Source: Nephromyces sp. MM_2019 (taxonomy: Eukaryota; Apicomplexa; Aconoidasida; Nephromycida). Taken from it: 64,000 nt of DNA. The translations under genes and the position numbers were made by a program. Below are positions 11,901-23,700 of the stretch, piece by piece. Positions within the stretch are counted from its first letter, which is position 1. The number at the start of each line of letters is the position of its first letter. The notes under the pieces were generated by a model. The model searched no databases and was not told the origin of the DNA. It saw nothing but the letters and a program-made list of their open reading frames with translations. The stretch is from NCBI GenBank assembly GCA_015657535.1, contig JADHZB010000745.1, positions 1 through 64,000 of the forward strand. The letters are read 5' to 3'.

Positions 11901-14900
11901 GAATGGTATTAATTTCACTTATGATTCCGTTGTTTCTAATGCCTAACTGAGTGTAGGTATTACTAGCTTGTAGGGATATTTTAGTGGAGTTCTGGCAGTG
12001 CAGAGATGGTTTTTTTATTTTTTCCGGAAGCAATATATATTGTGCTATAGCATTATTAATTTGTTATTGCTTGCTTTCTTAAATCGACTATAATAATAAA
12101 TTAGGCAGCAAATTGCTACATGATATGCTGTAGCTCTGCTACTAATTTTGGCATATTTTTTAAAGGAACACAATAATATGAACTTCTTACTTCAAGAGTG
12201 TCTTTGTGCCCTTGAGAAGCTTAGAATTCTTCGTTTTTCCCTGTTCTCATTTTGTAATGTTTAGTCTTTCCACCGATTTGCATCTTTTTAACGATCTGGT
12301 TGAGTCTTTCCACCAAAATTAATGTTTTTACCAATCTTCGAGATGAGGGTCTTTCCATTTTCCAGAAATAAAGGAGAATTGGCCGTTTAAAAATTTTCTA
12401 CAAGTTGCCTAGTAAATTGCTCACGAATCTGCAGATTTTGTAGAAAATTGCATCTTATGTGGAATATTTGTGTGTTATTTGCTACTTCTGGATGATATAA
12501 ATGTGCATGTTATGGTTTCTTTCAAGCGATTTTCGCTCTTTGACTTTCACTAGCAGCAATTTTAGATTGAAATTAAAGTCGTTTGCGGACTTCTTTTCAG
12601 CGGAATTTTCAAGTAAAGGGCATGAAGGCATTCTTACTGCATACTATCTTATATTGGAGTCCTTATTTGAACATGCGAAACTGTGCTTTGCTAGGTAAGA
12701 ATTTTTTTTGTATTTCATGCTACTCAAATTACAGGTGTGTGCCAGCTGTATGAAAATGATTTTGCTTTGGGAAGTATATATTCATTTTTTTATCTATGTT
12801 TGGCTAATAAAATCTTTTTGAGTCGATTACTCTCAAGGCAGTGATTTTCCAATCAGAATAATTTGCAACTGTAATGCTTTTTTAGCTAATAAATCTGCCT
12901 GATTCATGAGTTATTGCTACTATTTTTTAGTGCCTGCCTGCAGCCTTTTTGGTGAACTTTTTTAAGGCAATGAGATGGCTTATTGTTATATTGAAAAACT
13001 GCAGAGTAGTATTGATAAATGCGAGATACTCTGAGTTTGGATAGGGGATCATAGTTTATCGGTGTATGACTTACAATTAGAGCATTTTAAAGGTATAATG
13101 GACTTTTTTTTGCAGAGTTGCAGTTTTGAGAATGCGGATACTTGCATGTACTTGCCTATAAGCCGGTGCTTGCTTGTAGTTGGCCTCTTTTATGGTTTTG
13201 ATGAGGCCAGGAATGGAAATGGTGGTAGGAAAACTGTCAGAAGATAAAGAATCCCAGAAGTGCCAATTATTTTGCACTTTTTCTTGAAAAAAACCTCGAA
13301 AAACCGAATTTTGGTGTGAAAAATTGCCAGTGAAAAAGGCCTTTACAAGCTCTTGAAGATTCATGTGAAGTAGCATTAATTGATATACATTCAATACTTT
13401 TTTTTACATTGAAGCTAGACTGTTATTCCTTCTTTTTTCTTTAAGTGTTTGAAATGGCAGCTCTGTTTCGTCTTCATGATCAATATTTGGTATAGTAGCA
13501 TTTTATAGCCCTATCACTTCTTTTCTTTAAAATTACTTCATTGCTGCTTTCCATAATTTGCATGAAATGGCTAAGCTGAATTGCATAGTGCTGGCTTGAA
13601 TAACTAGCATTTTGAAAATTGGATACTCTCCCTATCGCATAAAATAGTAGCTAATAGCCTATATAATGGATATTTGTCCGCTTCTTTCGGTTTATGTGGG
13701 TGTGTTATTTTGTTAGCTTGCTATATTCGTTAGGCCTGTTTGACCTCCAGGGTGCATTGCCTAGATTTATAGTATTTTTTGGGATGCCCCCTCCTTATCC
13801 CCATCCTCCAGTATATAGGAGAGCTATTCTTCCGAAACTCTTCCTAGTCTGCTCTCTTCTCACCATCCTCAACCCCCCAGCAGAGCATTTGAATGAATTT
13901 TTTTAAAATTTGGTTTTGAGTCAAGGGCGTGGCACTAGCTTAGTTAGCATCTATCTGGGTATTGTGTGTGCAAGAATTTAGAGAGGGTGGATATCTCAAC
14001 TATTTAACGCTGTAAAAATTGCGTGTGTATTTCTTTTTTTTTCTTATAAGTTGCTTCTGTTTTCATCCTTGTTTTTACGCTTAGTCACAGCGTTGGTTAA
14101 GATCGAATTTGCCCCGTTAACTGAGATATTCGACAGAATTTCTGCCAGGATTGAGAAAATTTACCGAACTGGGAATAACCTGGATACCTCGTTCCTAAGT
14201 AATGACTTAATTGAATATTATGTATTCTTTTTGCTTATAAAAATCCAAAGCTTTGACCGCACACACTTTTACAGTATCAACACCCTCTAAAACTTCCTCA
14301 GTTAAGCCTTTTAGAGCTGCTTCTATGCTAATGATCTATAGAATTTGTCCTTTAGCATGGTGAAGGTTTTTTAATATCTCTAAATTGGCTTGCGCTTGCA
14401 GTGCTCACTTTTTGTTGCAGAATGGCAGTGTATACAAGCTATGTTGTGATAATGTGTACGAGGCCTGTTTTCTGCTAGTGTGTGTGAGGTCTGTGTTGTG
14501 ACAGTGCTTATCAACTCTTGTTTGAAGCTTTCAATATATTTGCCAAAGAAACGGCTGCTTCGAAATTTGTATATAATTTTTTTTTTCCAGTTCACGGCTT
14601 CAGTCGTGCTAATTATCATAATACTGCATTGTTGGAATCGCTTTTGGCTCGTTTTTTCGAGACTATTCTTTCAGCAGAGATAAATCAGCTTGCTAATGTT
14701 GGTAAGCTTCAACCTTTAGTGCTTCTTTTTTCACCTTCAAGGTTTAATATTTTGATGACTTAGGCGATGCTTTCTTCAATCAATTTTGCCTCATAAGTAG
14801 CGACACAGCCAATTTTTCCCGTCTCAATTCCACTCTGTATTTAACACTTTATTGATTTCGTCTATAGTAGCTTGGAATGTGATTTTTTCAGCTGAGAATC

Positions 14901-17900
14901 GGTATATATAGCACATTTCCAAGCATTACTGGTTGTGCGTGTGCCATGAGCTCTTAAGAATGTGCGGATATCTGATGTCCGAGAAATCGCTATTTGAGTA
15001 TGCGTCATTTGGTGATGGCTCTAGAGAATTTTATCGAAAAATTAATACATATATAAGCTGTGATTAATTTTTTGTTTTCTGCAACTCCGTATGAAGATGA
15101 AATATGTTTCATGCAAACGTTTTTGTAGAGTTAAGTTCACCCTCCTCAATTTTTTTCGGGCACGCTAGTAAAGGACTTTTTTTTATCTATCATCATGTTT
15201 TCATATAATAACAGGCTAAAAGAGACCATATTTACACCATATTTAGGAAGTATTTTTTCTGAATGATCAGTGTGTGTGATATCTTGCACACACATTTTTT
15301 GTTTTTGATGGAATTTTCTTTCGCAGCTTGGTCCTTAGGAAAATTTGGTTATCGCAATGAAGAGGCTTTTGACATTATAATTCGGAGATTATTAGAGCTT
15401 TCTTCCGAGTACTGTTTTTTTTGTTTAGTTGCACGTGATTTAGAATGATTCTAAAACACTAGATGGAAAATTTGAGTGCAAAATTACAGATGTTCATTTG
15501 TTTTGACTTGTGGATGATGTTTGAAGCTGCGTAGTTCATTACTTTCGGTACCGTTTCTGGCTTTAAAATTTGGGAAAATTACGCTCTCGGCTTCTCGAGC
15601 TTTCGGGGCTGCTATTTGAATCGTTTTGCATTTATAGGAAAATTTGATCATATATAATCAAATTCGTTATTGATTAACATAAAATATAAAAGTATTTTTT
15701 TGTATTTTTCGACTATTTTTGCCATTACATGGTTTTTTTTCGCTCAAGAATTTGCTCTTTAATCTTCATAATTAAATATGCTAATACAATAGACATTAGT
15801 AATGAAAACGATAACAGTAGATCGTAATCTGATAAAAACATTAAATCCCATTTTATATTTTTTTTTTATCTTCTTGATTTTTTTTCCCTTGATTGTGGTT
15901 TTTTCAATATTCTGAGATCCAGTGAAATTTTTTTTTTGCGAATTCTTTAAAATTTGCTCCATTTTAATATAAAAAAGTTGAAGTAATTGCTCATATCTTT
16001 TCAAGATTTTCATGCTTGCGATATTTCTATAATTTTTATTTTAAATATGAATTTTATCTGACAAAATATCTTCATTTCTAGCTGTCTTCCCAATTAACTA
16101 TTGAGTCTACAGTATGTGGCTTCTTTATATCTAAAAATTTATTGAATGTGTGTGATATCTTTTTTATCGAATAATTTTTCTTGTGAATTTGTAGAGGCAA
16201 GCATATACCACTACATTGCCTGGTTAATTTAATCACCGGAATCAAAAGTGTGGGTCACCAGAGTTCTGAAGTATGCACCTTAGTGAAGAATATTCTGCCA
16301 GTGTGTGCTAGAGATGCCTTTCTCCCGGATATTATATTTTGTCTTCAAGGTATCTTTTTGTCGGTTTAATCTCGATAAGTAGCAGCTCAGTAGGGATGTC
16401 TTTTCTGCTGGAACATTTAAATAGCATGAAGATTGTAATCTAGTATTTCCACTATGATTTGGGGCATGAAAAAACACTTTTTCTATTCTATGAAATTTGT
16501 TATACTAGATTGCTGCTTACATAGTGGAAGTGATTGTATATGCTTGAGTAATTTTTCAGGCCATATTTTGGAAGGCTCTTTCTCTGAAAAACGTGAGTTT
16601 CATATTTATTAACCTTTTTAGTTTTGTCGGAGAATGAGATGAAGCTCAATTCGCAGCTCTGTGAGCAGAGAGTTAGTAGTGCATTGGCTGAGAAGTTGGT
16701 AGGATCACACCAATCAGATATTGGAGTGATTTTCCAGGTTTCCATGGTAATACTTGGCTCGCTGGTATTTTTATGAAGATATTAAGTTTGAGAGTAATAT
16801 CAAAAATACAGATTTTCGAAGCAAACATGCGCACAGAAAAGGCGCAGATCAACCAACACACGCACACATCCACACACACAAGCACAGATCGACCAACCCA
16901 CGCACATCCACACACACGAGCATAGATCGACCAACACACGCACAGATCGACCCACACACGCACATCCACACGCACATACCCACGCAAAAACATTTTTCTT
17001 TTCAGTACCTTGTCTATATAATGTTTTTTTTATTTCTCTTCAGTGGAGGAAAACATATGAATTCGCCTACTTTATATTAATTTTTTCCTAGTGATTGCAT
17101 ATCTTTGTGGCTCTTTGCACTTCTACATAATTTGATATAAGAGATGTTTTCTCGCTGTGAAATGCCTTTAAATTCTGCATCTCCTTGTCTAGTGATTTTG
17201 TTTTTACTCTAATACTGATATTAAATTACTAAATGCTACATCTAATGGAAATTATATCCTATCATTGATATTATGGCATTAAGATTTTTGATTAATATAG
17301 GGTTTTTTTCTTTTCATGCTTCTTCATCTGGTAAAATCCTAGAGGGGTTTTGTAGATGTTTCTAAGATTATATAAGTTGTTATTGTGATACTTTTTGGTG
17401 ATAATTTTATCTTTTATTCGGATGCATTCGTTGAATTTCACTCACTTTGGCAGTGCAGCGAGCCTTACTTCAATGCTTTTTGCTTAATTTATATTATGCT
17501 GTTGCCTGTCTTAGGTGGCTGCAAGCACCTGTTTGTCATCAAACAAACTTTGGGATATCTTTACCGATTCTATTTTGGCAAGGTAGTATAGAAAGTGTAG
17601 TTTGAGTATTTTTTTGTATCTTTCTCACTGCTGACCCCGTGCTCACCCTACGCTCACCCTTTGCTCACCCCCCTCTCACTTCCCCCTCACCCCACCTCTG
17701 ATTTTACTTGTAGAGTGCGTGCGAATAGGTTTTTTGGCGAGCATTTTCTCGAAATGTGGGCTTTTAAAGCCTGCCTGAGATTTCTTCATACCCTGCAATT
17801 AAATATGTTGCTTCATCCTTTTGTCTTTCCACTATACCGAGTGCTGTAGAAATGCCTATGCTGTGCATTCTTTTTGGGGTGAAGGTTATCTTTATTTCCA

Positions 17901-20749
17901 TAAACTAGGCTTGTTTCATAGTATCTGCTTTTAATTGGGTCAATTTTGTTGCTTGCTTTGCAATTTTCTTGTGTGTTACAGCAAGTGCTATGTTTCAAGA
18001 ATGTAGAGCTATCTTTCTTCTCTGGATGGTGCTCTTAGTTGAAATGAATAAATGAGATTTCTTCAATTTTTTTTTATGTGTGATTATCCCGAAGTGGTCT
18101 TTTTGCATCGTCGGAGCCTAAGAATATGTAGGCTTAAACCTATAGCATTGTTTCATGATTCAAGGTTCAACGTAGATACTTAGAAATGCCGTCTTAACTA
18201 GATTCTGCTTTCTCAATTGAATAGGTTTGCTACGATATTACTCAGGTATCATGAGAGACCCAAATTTGAAGTTATCAAACTGTTGTATAGCATCTCTAAA
18301 ACACCTTCGAGATTCAGAGTTCGTGGCCTTTTTAAAAAACTTTTGAAGGTGCTGCCATGTTACTACGCTTAAATTCACTTCGAATACGTCGCTTTTTTGA
18401 AGAGAGGGCTCGTTAGATGACATAGCAATTAAAGTAATTTTGAATTAATATGTAGTTTGCATCTTTATTGGTCTCTTTTCGAGTGCTTCGTGTGCATCAT
18501 GATGAGTCATTTTATTGGTATATATAGTGTGCGTCGTGATATGTTTTTTTTTTAACTTTTTAGCGTTGAAATTATGCCTGCTGTTTTGTTTCTATGTAAT
18601 GATTGCCCGCTTTAGCATCTGAAATAGATTTAGATTGAATCCCCGAAATTCCAAATGTTTTTGATTTCATGAGTAAACTACTATTTGACTTCTTTTGTGC
18701 TTATTTCTTAGTTTGATGGATTTGCAGGTTTTTGGGACTGATATTTCAAAATTTTCTACAAAAACGATAGTTTTTATCGCAGTGACTCTCTCCAATTTGG
18801 AGATCTTTGATCTTGGACTCATGAAGCAAATTACTTTGCATCTCTTAGAACATGTGAGTTTTTCGATGCTGATTTTTTTCGTATAAGTAAGTAGTATCTG
18901 CGTATTAGTATCGAATGAATACACGGCCCGTCCTGTATTTGCAGTTTTTCTCTGTAGCATGGCAATTTATCAAGAACAGATTTATTTTGTGAGCTTTCTT
19001 CCGTATTAGTACCGTCTTTTTTTTTACCACTTGTACATTACGTGTTTAGGTAGTGATCTGAGCTCTTAGGATGATGGTTAATTTAGGCGAAGAAACCGTA
19101 CCAAAGGTGGGCTACGCACTTTGAGAATTTATACATGAAGGAGATCATTTTATTCTTGAGAATACTATTTTAAAGAACAGAATAGCATACTTTCTTAGCC
19201 ATTGAAAAAGTTATGCTTTCTAATAGAACTCATAAGAAGCTTTTTACGCAGCTGTCACTTTGGTAGCACACACATGGGCTGCCTTTTAGCTTTACCCCCC
19301 GAGGGGCGCAAATGCACAAGTATAAGCATATACACGCACACACATATGAAATTAAAGAATATATGAACACATTGAATTTTGGTGCACACACGTTCTAAGA
19401 ATCTATTGATGCCTATAAGAGAGGCGATTACTCTTCATGATCTCTACTTAAAGGCCAAAAGCAACTTCAGATGCACACTACTGATTATTAGAAGAAATTT
19501 GCCGGTACATGGAAAACAACTCATGAAAATCTAGTGTGATATTCATTTTTAGATTTTAAGATGCAGTTCTTGCTTTGGTATGCTTGTTGCTCCACGCTTC
19601 TCTTGGGAGTAATGCTTGACAATTTATCCCCGCATATTCTTGTGTTATTGTATTGCTTAATGCTATGCTTTTCGCTTAAAGGTTAGATGTTGATCTGGTC
19701 TTTTGGGTAAACACTATGAATAAAATGTGCTCAATAATCAAGTTAAAATTGAGTGCATTCAATAGCTGAAATCAAGAAAAATTTTTTTTAGACGCGATCC
19801 ATCACTCCCAGGGATTTGTTAGAGATTATTCAAGCATATGTAGCCTTGCAAGTCCGCGAGAGTTCTTTGTTGATTCAGCTTGCAAGAAATATGGTCAGAA
19901 GTCACTTTCATTATAGTATGGAGGAATTTTTTCATGTTCAAAATGATTTAAAAAAGGTAAGCTAATAGTCTGATCATTTCATCCTTTTTTTGATTATAGT
20001 TAATATGATAAAGGCGAAAAAAATTGAAGACAAAATTAAAGTACCAAGTTCTATTCAATTTGAATGTAGATATCTCTCAGCATAAAAAATAAGCAATACA
20101 AATTAAAAAATTATAAACTTAAAGTAGCTACCAAGACTGTATTATTATTATTATTATTATTTAGGCTATGGTTGCAAGATCAGCACCCATGATGTCATGA
20201 GGCTCTGTTTTTTTCATGATGGAACAAGTACATATTGCATATAATGGCATTCCTTTTATTTTTTGAGGATGTGGCGACCGTTGCGACCAACTTGTCTTTA
20301 GGTGCTTTTACAAGAGCTTCATTATTACTTTGAGTTTTTCAATGCATCCCGTAATGTTTCTAGCCTTTGTTATTCTAAGTTAGCGATCAAACGCCGTATA
20401 TCTCCAAGGGAAGAAGACCAGAGAAACTAGCTTATTACTAGCCTTCTAAAGTGCCTTTTGTGCGTCTATATTTGGAGTATGAATGCATTTTATTTCTGTT
20501 AATTTGAAGAAAAAAAGGTTTATTTTTGACGTATTTTCCCTCAAGGCAATGTTATTGAAGGTAAAAATCTATTCAAATTATGATAAAGAGCGCTATGTTC
20601 CTTAGAAGATAATGCTGTATAGCGTATAAACCTTCTAGGTACCTTTTAACATGCAACTTTTGTTTTTAATATTGATATGAGTTTTTTTTCAGTTAACTTT
20701 GCGATGCGATATTCTTGACGCCTTTCTTTCCGAGAATGAAAGAGTTTAA
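8928..20749 (+). CDS. FASTK/RAP-type alpha-helical repeat protein, probably mitochondrial, 16 exons
   Basis: Exons: 8928-9640, 10408-10558, 11834-11905, 12166-12253, 12601-12694, 13116-13147, 14085-14198, 14591-14701, 15327-15408, 16195-16349, 16622-16746, 17515-17582, 18225-18348, 18728-18853, 19792-19956, 20693-20749. They sum to 2277 nt (758 aa) and every junction phase agrees. After exon 1, exons encode about one helical repeat each: VAMVAHHYSWCRFDNQQWW, ALVVVLNAYARVYQRM, NQLANVAWSLGKFGYRNEE, RFATILLRYHERPKFE, DLLEIIQAYVALQVRE. This is the L-x-x-x-L-x-A-Y-A-K/R pattern of FASTK/RAP organellar RNA-binding proteins. The start is the first ATG of exon 1, followed by a basic, acid-poor stretch (GEAVKKASLLGLRFSTT) that fits a mitochondrial presequence. 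No C-terminal RAP domain is visible. The 32-nt exon 6 and the weak donor of exon 4 are the least certain. The gene may continue past 20749, since the next frame is open (see findings). Confidence 0.72.
16841..16986. repeat. minisatellite of about 38-40 bp units
   Basis: Imperfect tandem units begin near 16842, 16881 and 16919. Each has an AGATCGACCAAC-type head followed by CACACGCACATCCACAC. It lies in intron 11 of the helical-repeat gene and creates spurious long open frames on both strands. Confidence 0.85.
17641..17698. repeat. GCTCACCC tandem repeat in intron
   Basis: Three copies of GCTCACCC lie at 17641, 17652 and 17663 with an 11-base period. They are followed by a C-rich pyrimidine tract. 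The repeat sits in intron 12 of the helical-repeat gene. Confidence 0.75.
20140..20162. repeat. ATT microsatellite
   Basis: About seven tandem ATT units in the last intron of the helical-repeat gene. Confidence 0.85.
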
Positions 20750-23700
20750 AGCTTGAAGAAGTGGCCCACAGAATATGTCAATTAGACCCTCAGATCGAAT
20801 TTCCGATGTAATTTTTCTAAGTCACTTCTTGCGCATCAGAAGAGATATAAGACTTATAGCTGATTACTCCCAAGTCTTGATTTGCGTGGAATTTTTTATA
20901 CGCTGGGGGAAATTTGATAATATTGTGCATAGTCTTTATATTGGCGGAGTTATTTGTGTGCTTTTTTAAGGTAATATGCGCGAATCTGCAGGATTCCTTG
21001 TTTTTAGTGATTTGTTTATATTTCTCTGCTTATAAGAAGATCTTGGCAGAATTATGATGGGTAATATTTCCTTGTCAATTGGTCATCTATGAGTTATTGA
21101 TATACGGCCTTGGTAATTATATTCATAAGAAATGTGTTTTTAAAGAAATTATTGGTAGACGTATTGAGAATTTGGGGCTTTTTAGACATTTTAATGGCAG
21201 TTAGCATAAAATTCTATTTAGAAAGTGAGGAGTAAAGTATATTGTATACTTTTTTTCGTTTATATTTCTGGAAGGAGTCCATTGCGTATTTAGAAAGCGA
21301 GCTAACGGGGTTAGTACCTTTCATTTTGGTGAGCACGAGCCAGCAGTTTAGTTGCTCAGGCTGCTTATCATGGCCTGAAAAGACTTACCTTCAAAATTCT
21401 TGTTTCTGTAGTCTATATAAGCAAATATTTGTAGTTTATTCCTCTATATTGCCCCTTTTACTACGTAAGGCTGTCAGCTTGCTTCTTCGTAAATGCTGCT
21501 TTTTATGCAGCGATTTAAATAAAGAAGCTCGTACTCGATTTCTAAATCGTTTTCATCCCGCATTATTGATTTTACGTTAAAAGTCAGCTGATATTCTGCA
21601 CTTATGCTATGAAAGCTTATAAAAAATACCCGTTGGAACTCAGGTTTAGAGTTTGTCTCTCCTCTATTCCGGAATTAAGTGGATTTTCGTAGATTGCGTT
21701 CTTAAGATATTGGTATCCTTCAAGTGAGTGTCGTGAAAGGTTTCCAGAATTACAATTCCTGGTACTTGTAATTTATACTAAGAGGGTGCTGTAAATTTGG
21801 GCTTCCATTTTTTTAACCTAGGATAGAAATAAGCCCATGAGGTGCCGATTAATTAAAGCTTCTTAACGCTGATGGGTGGCGAATTTTTGCGCTTCCTACT
21901 GTGTTATATTTAGTAGCAGAGCTGCCGAGTTTGTCTATGCGTAAATAATGTGATCGAATTCTTCCATGAAGTGTTGCCTTTGGGAATTAGCTTATTGAAC
22001 TACTTCTTTTCATCGTTTGAAGCATATTCGGAGCTTATTGAATCAAAAATATCTAGACTTATTTGGTAAATTCAAAATTGAGAAGATCGTCAGATTGAAT
22101 TCGGTTGAGGCTGCTGACTGTCGCCAATATGAGGATACTTCTTGCGTGCAATTGAGTGATCAAGTATCCTATCACTGAATCGGTATTCAAAAATAAAGTT
22201 TCTTAGCATCTCAATGTGGCTTTTTTTGATTTTTGTCAATTTTCGTGAAGGACGTGTCTATCTGAAGCAAAATGAGTACGCAATTTGCACAGGCTGGTCT
22301 TCATTCCCTAGTAGGTATTTTTAGTATCAACCCTGTTACCAGAGCAAACTGTCCTAGAAAATGTAGCAGGAGAGCAGTGCCAGGTCATCATGTGTAGAAT
22401 GGAAGAGCATGAGCTTTGTATTGCTTAAGATTCTCAATGAGGGATATGAGGCTCCCTTGTTTGTCTTTTAGCTGGAAGACGTCATGGCTTCTTTTCTCAA
22501 GCACTAGGGTTTTTCTGATCGAGTTTTGTACTTCGCGGAGGAATAAGACCTCTTTGCTATAAAGGGTCAGAGCTATAAAAGTTTCAGTGATAGAAAGGAT
22601 TGCGTGAACTTCTTGAATTCTTAGGCGCGTTAGTTAGTTATATTGCCACTGCAAGTGAATTCAGAGGATCGCTCTAGACTCAGCGTATACAACCAATGCA
22701 GAAAATCTAAGTGATCAAAGCACTTGAAACAACCCAGCAATTGACTTGGGCGCCTGAAGTCAGGCTGGAACCGTTAGAATAGCATATGCTGCGGCTGAAC
22801 CAATTTAGTCCCTTTTTCCATATTCTGTCAAGCCTTCCAGTTTTTCCCCTTTAAATAAACTTTAATTAGAGTAGTTGAAATCCTGAAATAGGTTGCTTGA
22901 AAATTGATGAGCCTCGCGGCAAATAAATTAAATCACTCAAAGGAAGTACTGAATTATATTCCTAGCGTAATTATAATGGTTCGCTGGAAATTTTTCCACG
23001 CACACCCATCAGTGCCGCTGCCACAAGAGACGGGACCCACGAGCAAAACGACATCATGGGGACCTATGCATGATAGGCGCATACACATACCCAGTATATA
23101 TAGTAGGACAGACATATATATCTTCTCGTGGTGGTTTTACCTTGCGCTTACCACACTACACTGTATAAACTGGGAAAACTCCTGAATATGCGCAGTGTTC
23201 CATATACACAACCCGGGGTATTTGGTATAAAGTTCCGTCAAGGCTATAGATCCATACTACATAGAATTAGAATGCTTTGCGTGAAGCGGGGGAGGGTTGA
23301 TAACCATCATATCTTTGGGTATTCAAGCGGATTTGTCTATCCTGAACAACATTTTTCAAAGCTGTGGCTAGCCAAGCGTTGGATGATACACCCTATGTTA
23401 CGTTGCTGTGATGATAATTAAGGAGTAGCAAGCTGCAAATCAGCCCTCTAATTCCCCAATTTACCCCTCGGCGGGAAGAGGCTTTGGGCTACGCGCCGGG
23501 AGCTTAAAATTCAAAGAAATAAAATTATGTGTGAAAAATGCAACATTTTTTTCTCATTCTTAAGCACTAATAGCTATACTTTCTGAATAACAGTTCCTTT
23601 TTCAGTTTTATACATAATCCAAAACATCATCTCCTGGACTAAACGACTCAAAAAATATTTCACTAGTCTCAGGATAATTGGTTATTCTTGTAAAATAAAA

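Noticed and set aside
16673..17080. Long ORFs on both strands over the CACACA region
   Set aside because: They are translations of a minisatellite inside an intron (His/Thr on one strand, Cys/Val on the other).
17712..17847. Exon candidate after TTGTAG in the intron of helical-repeat gene 1
   Set aside because: Including it breaks the repeat, whereas joining 17582 directly to 18225 gives a continuous repeat in phase.
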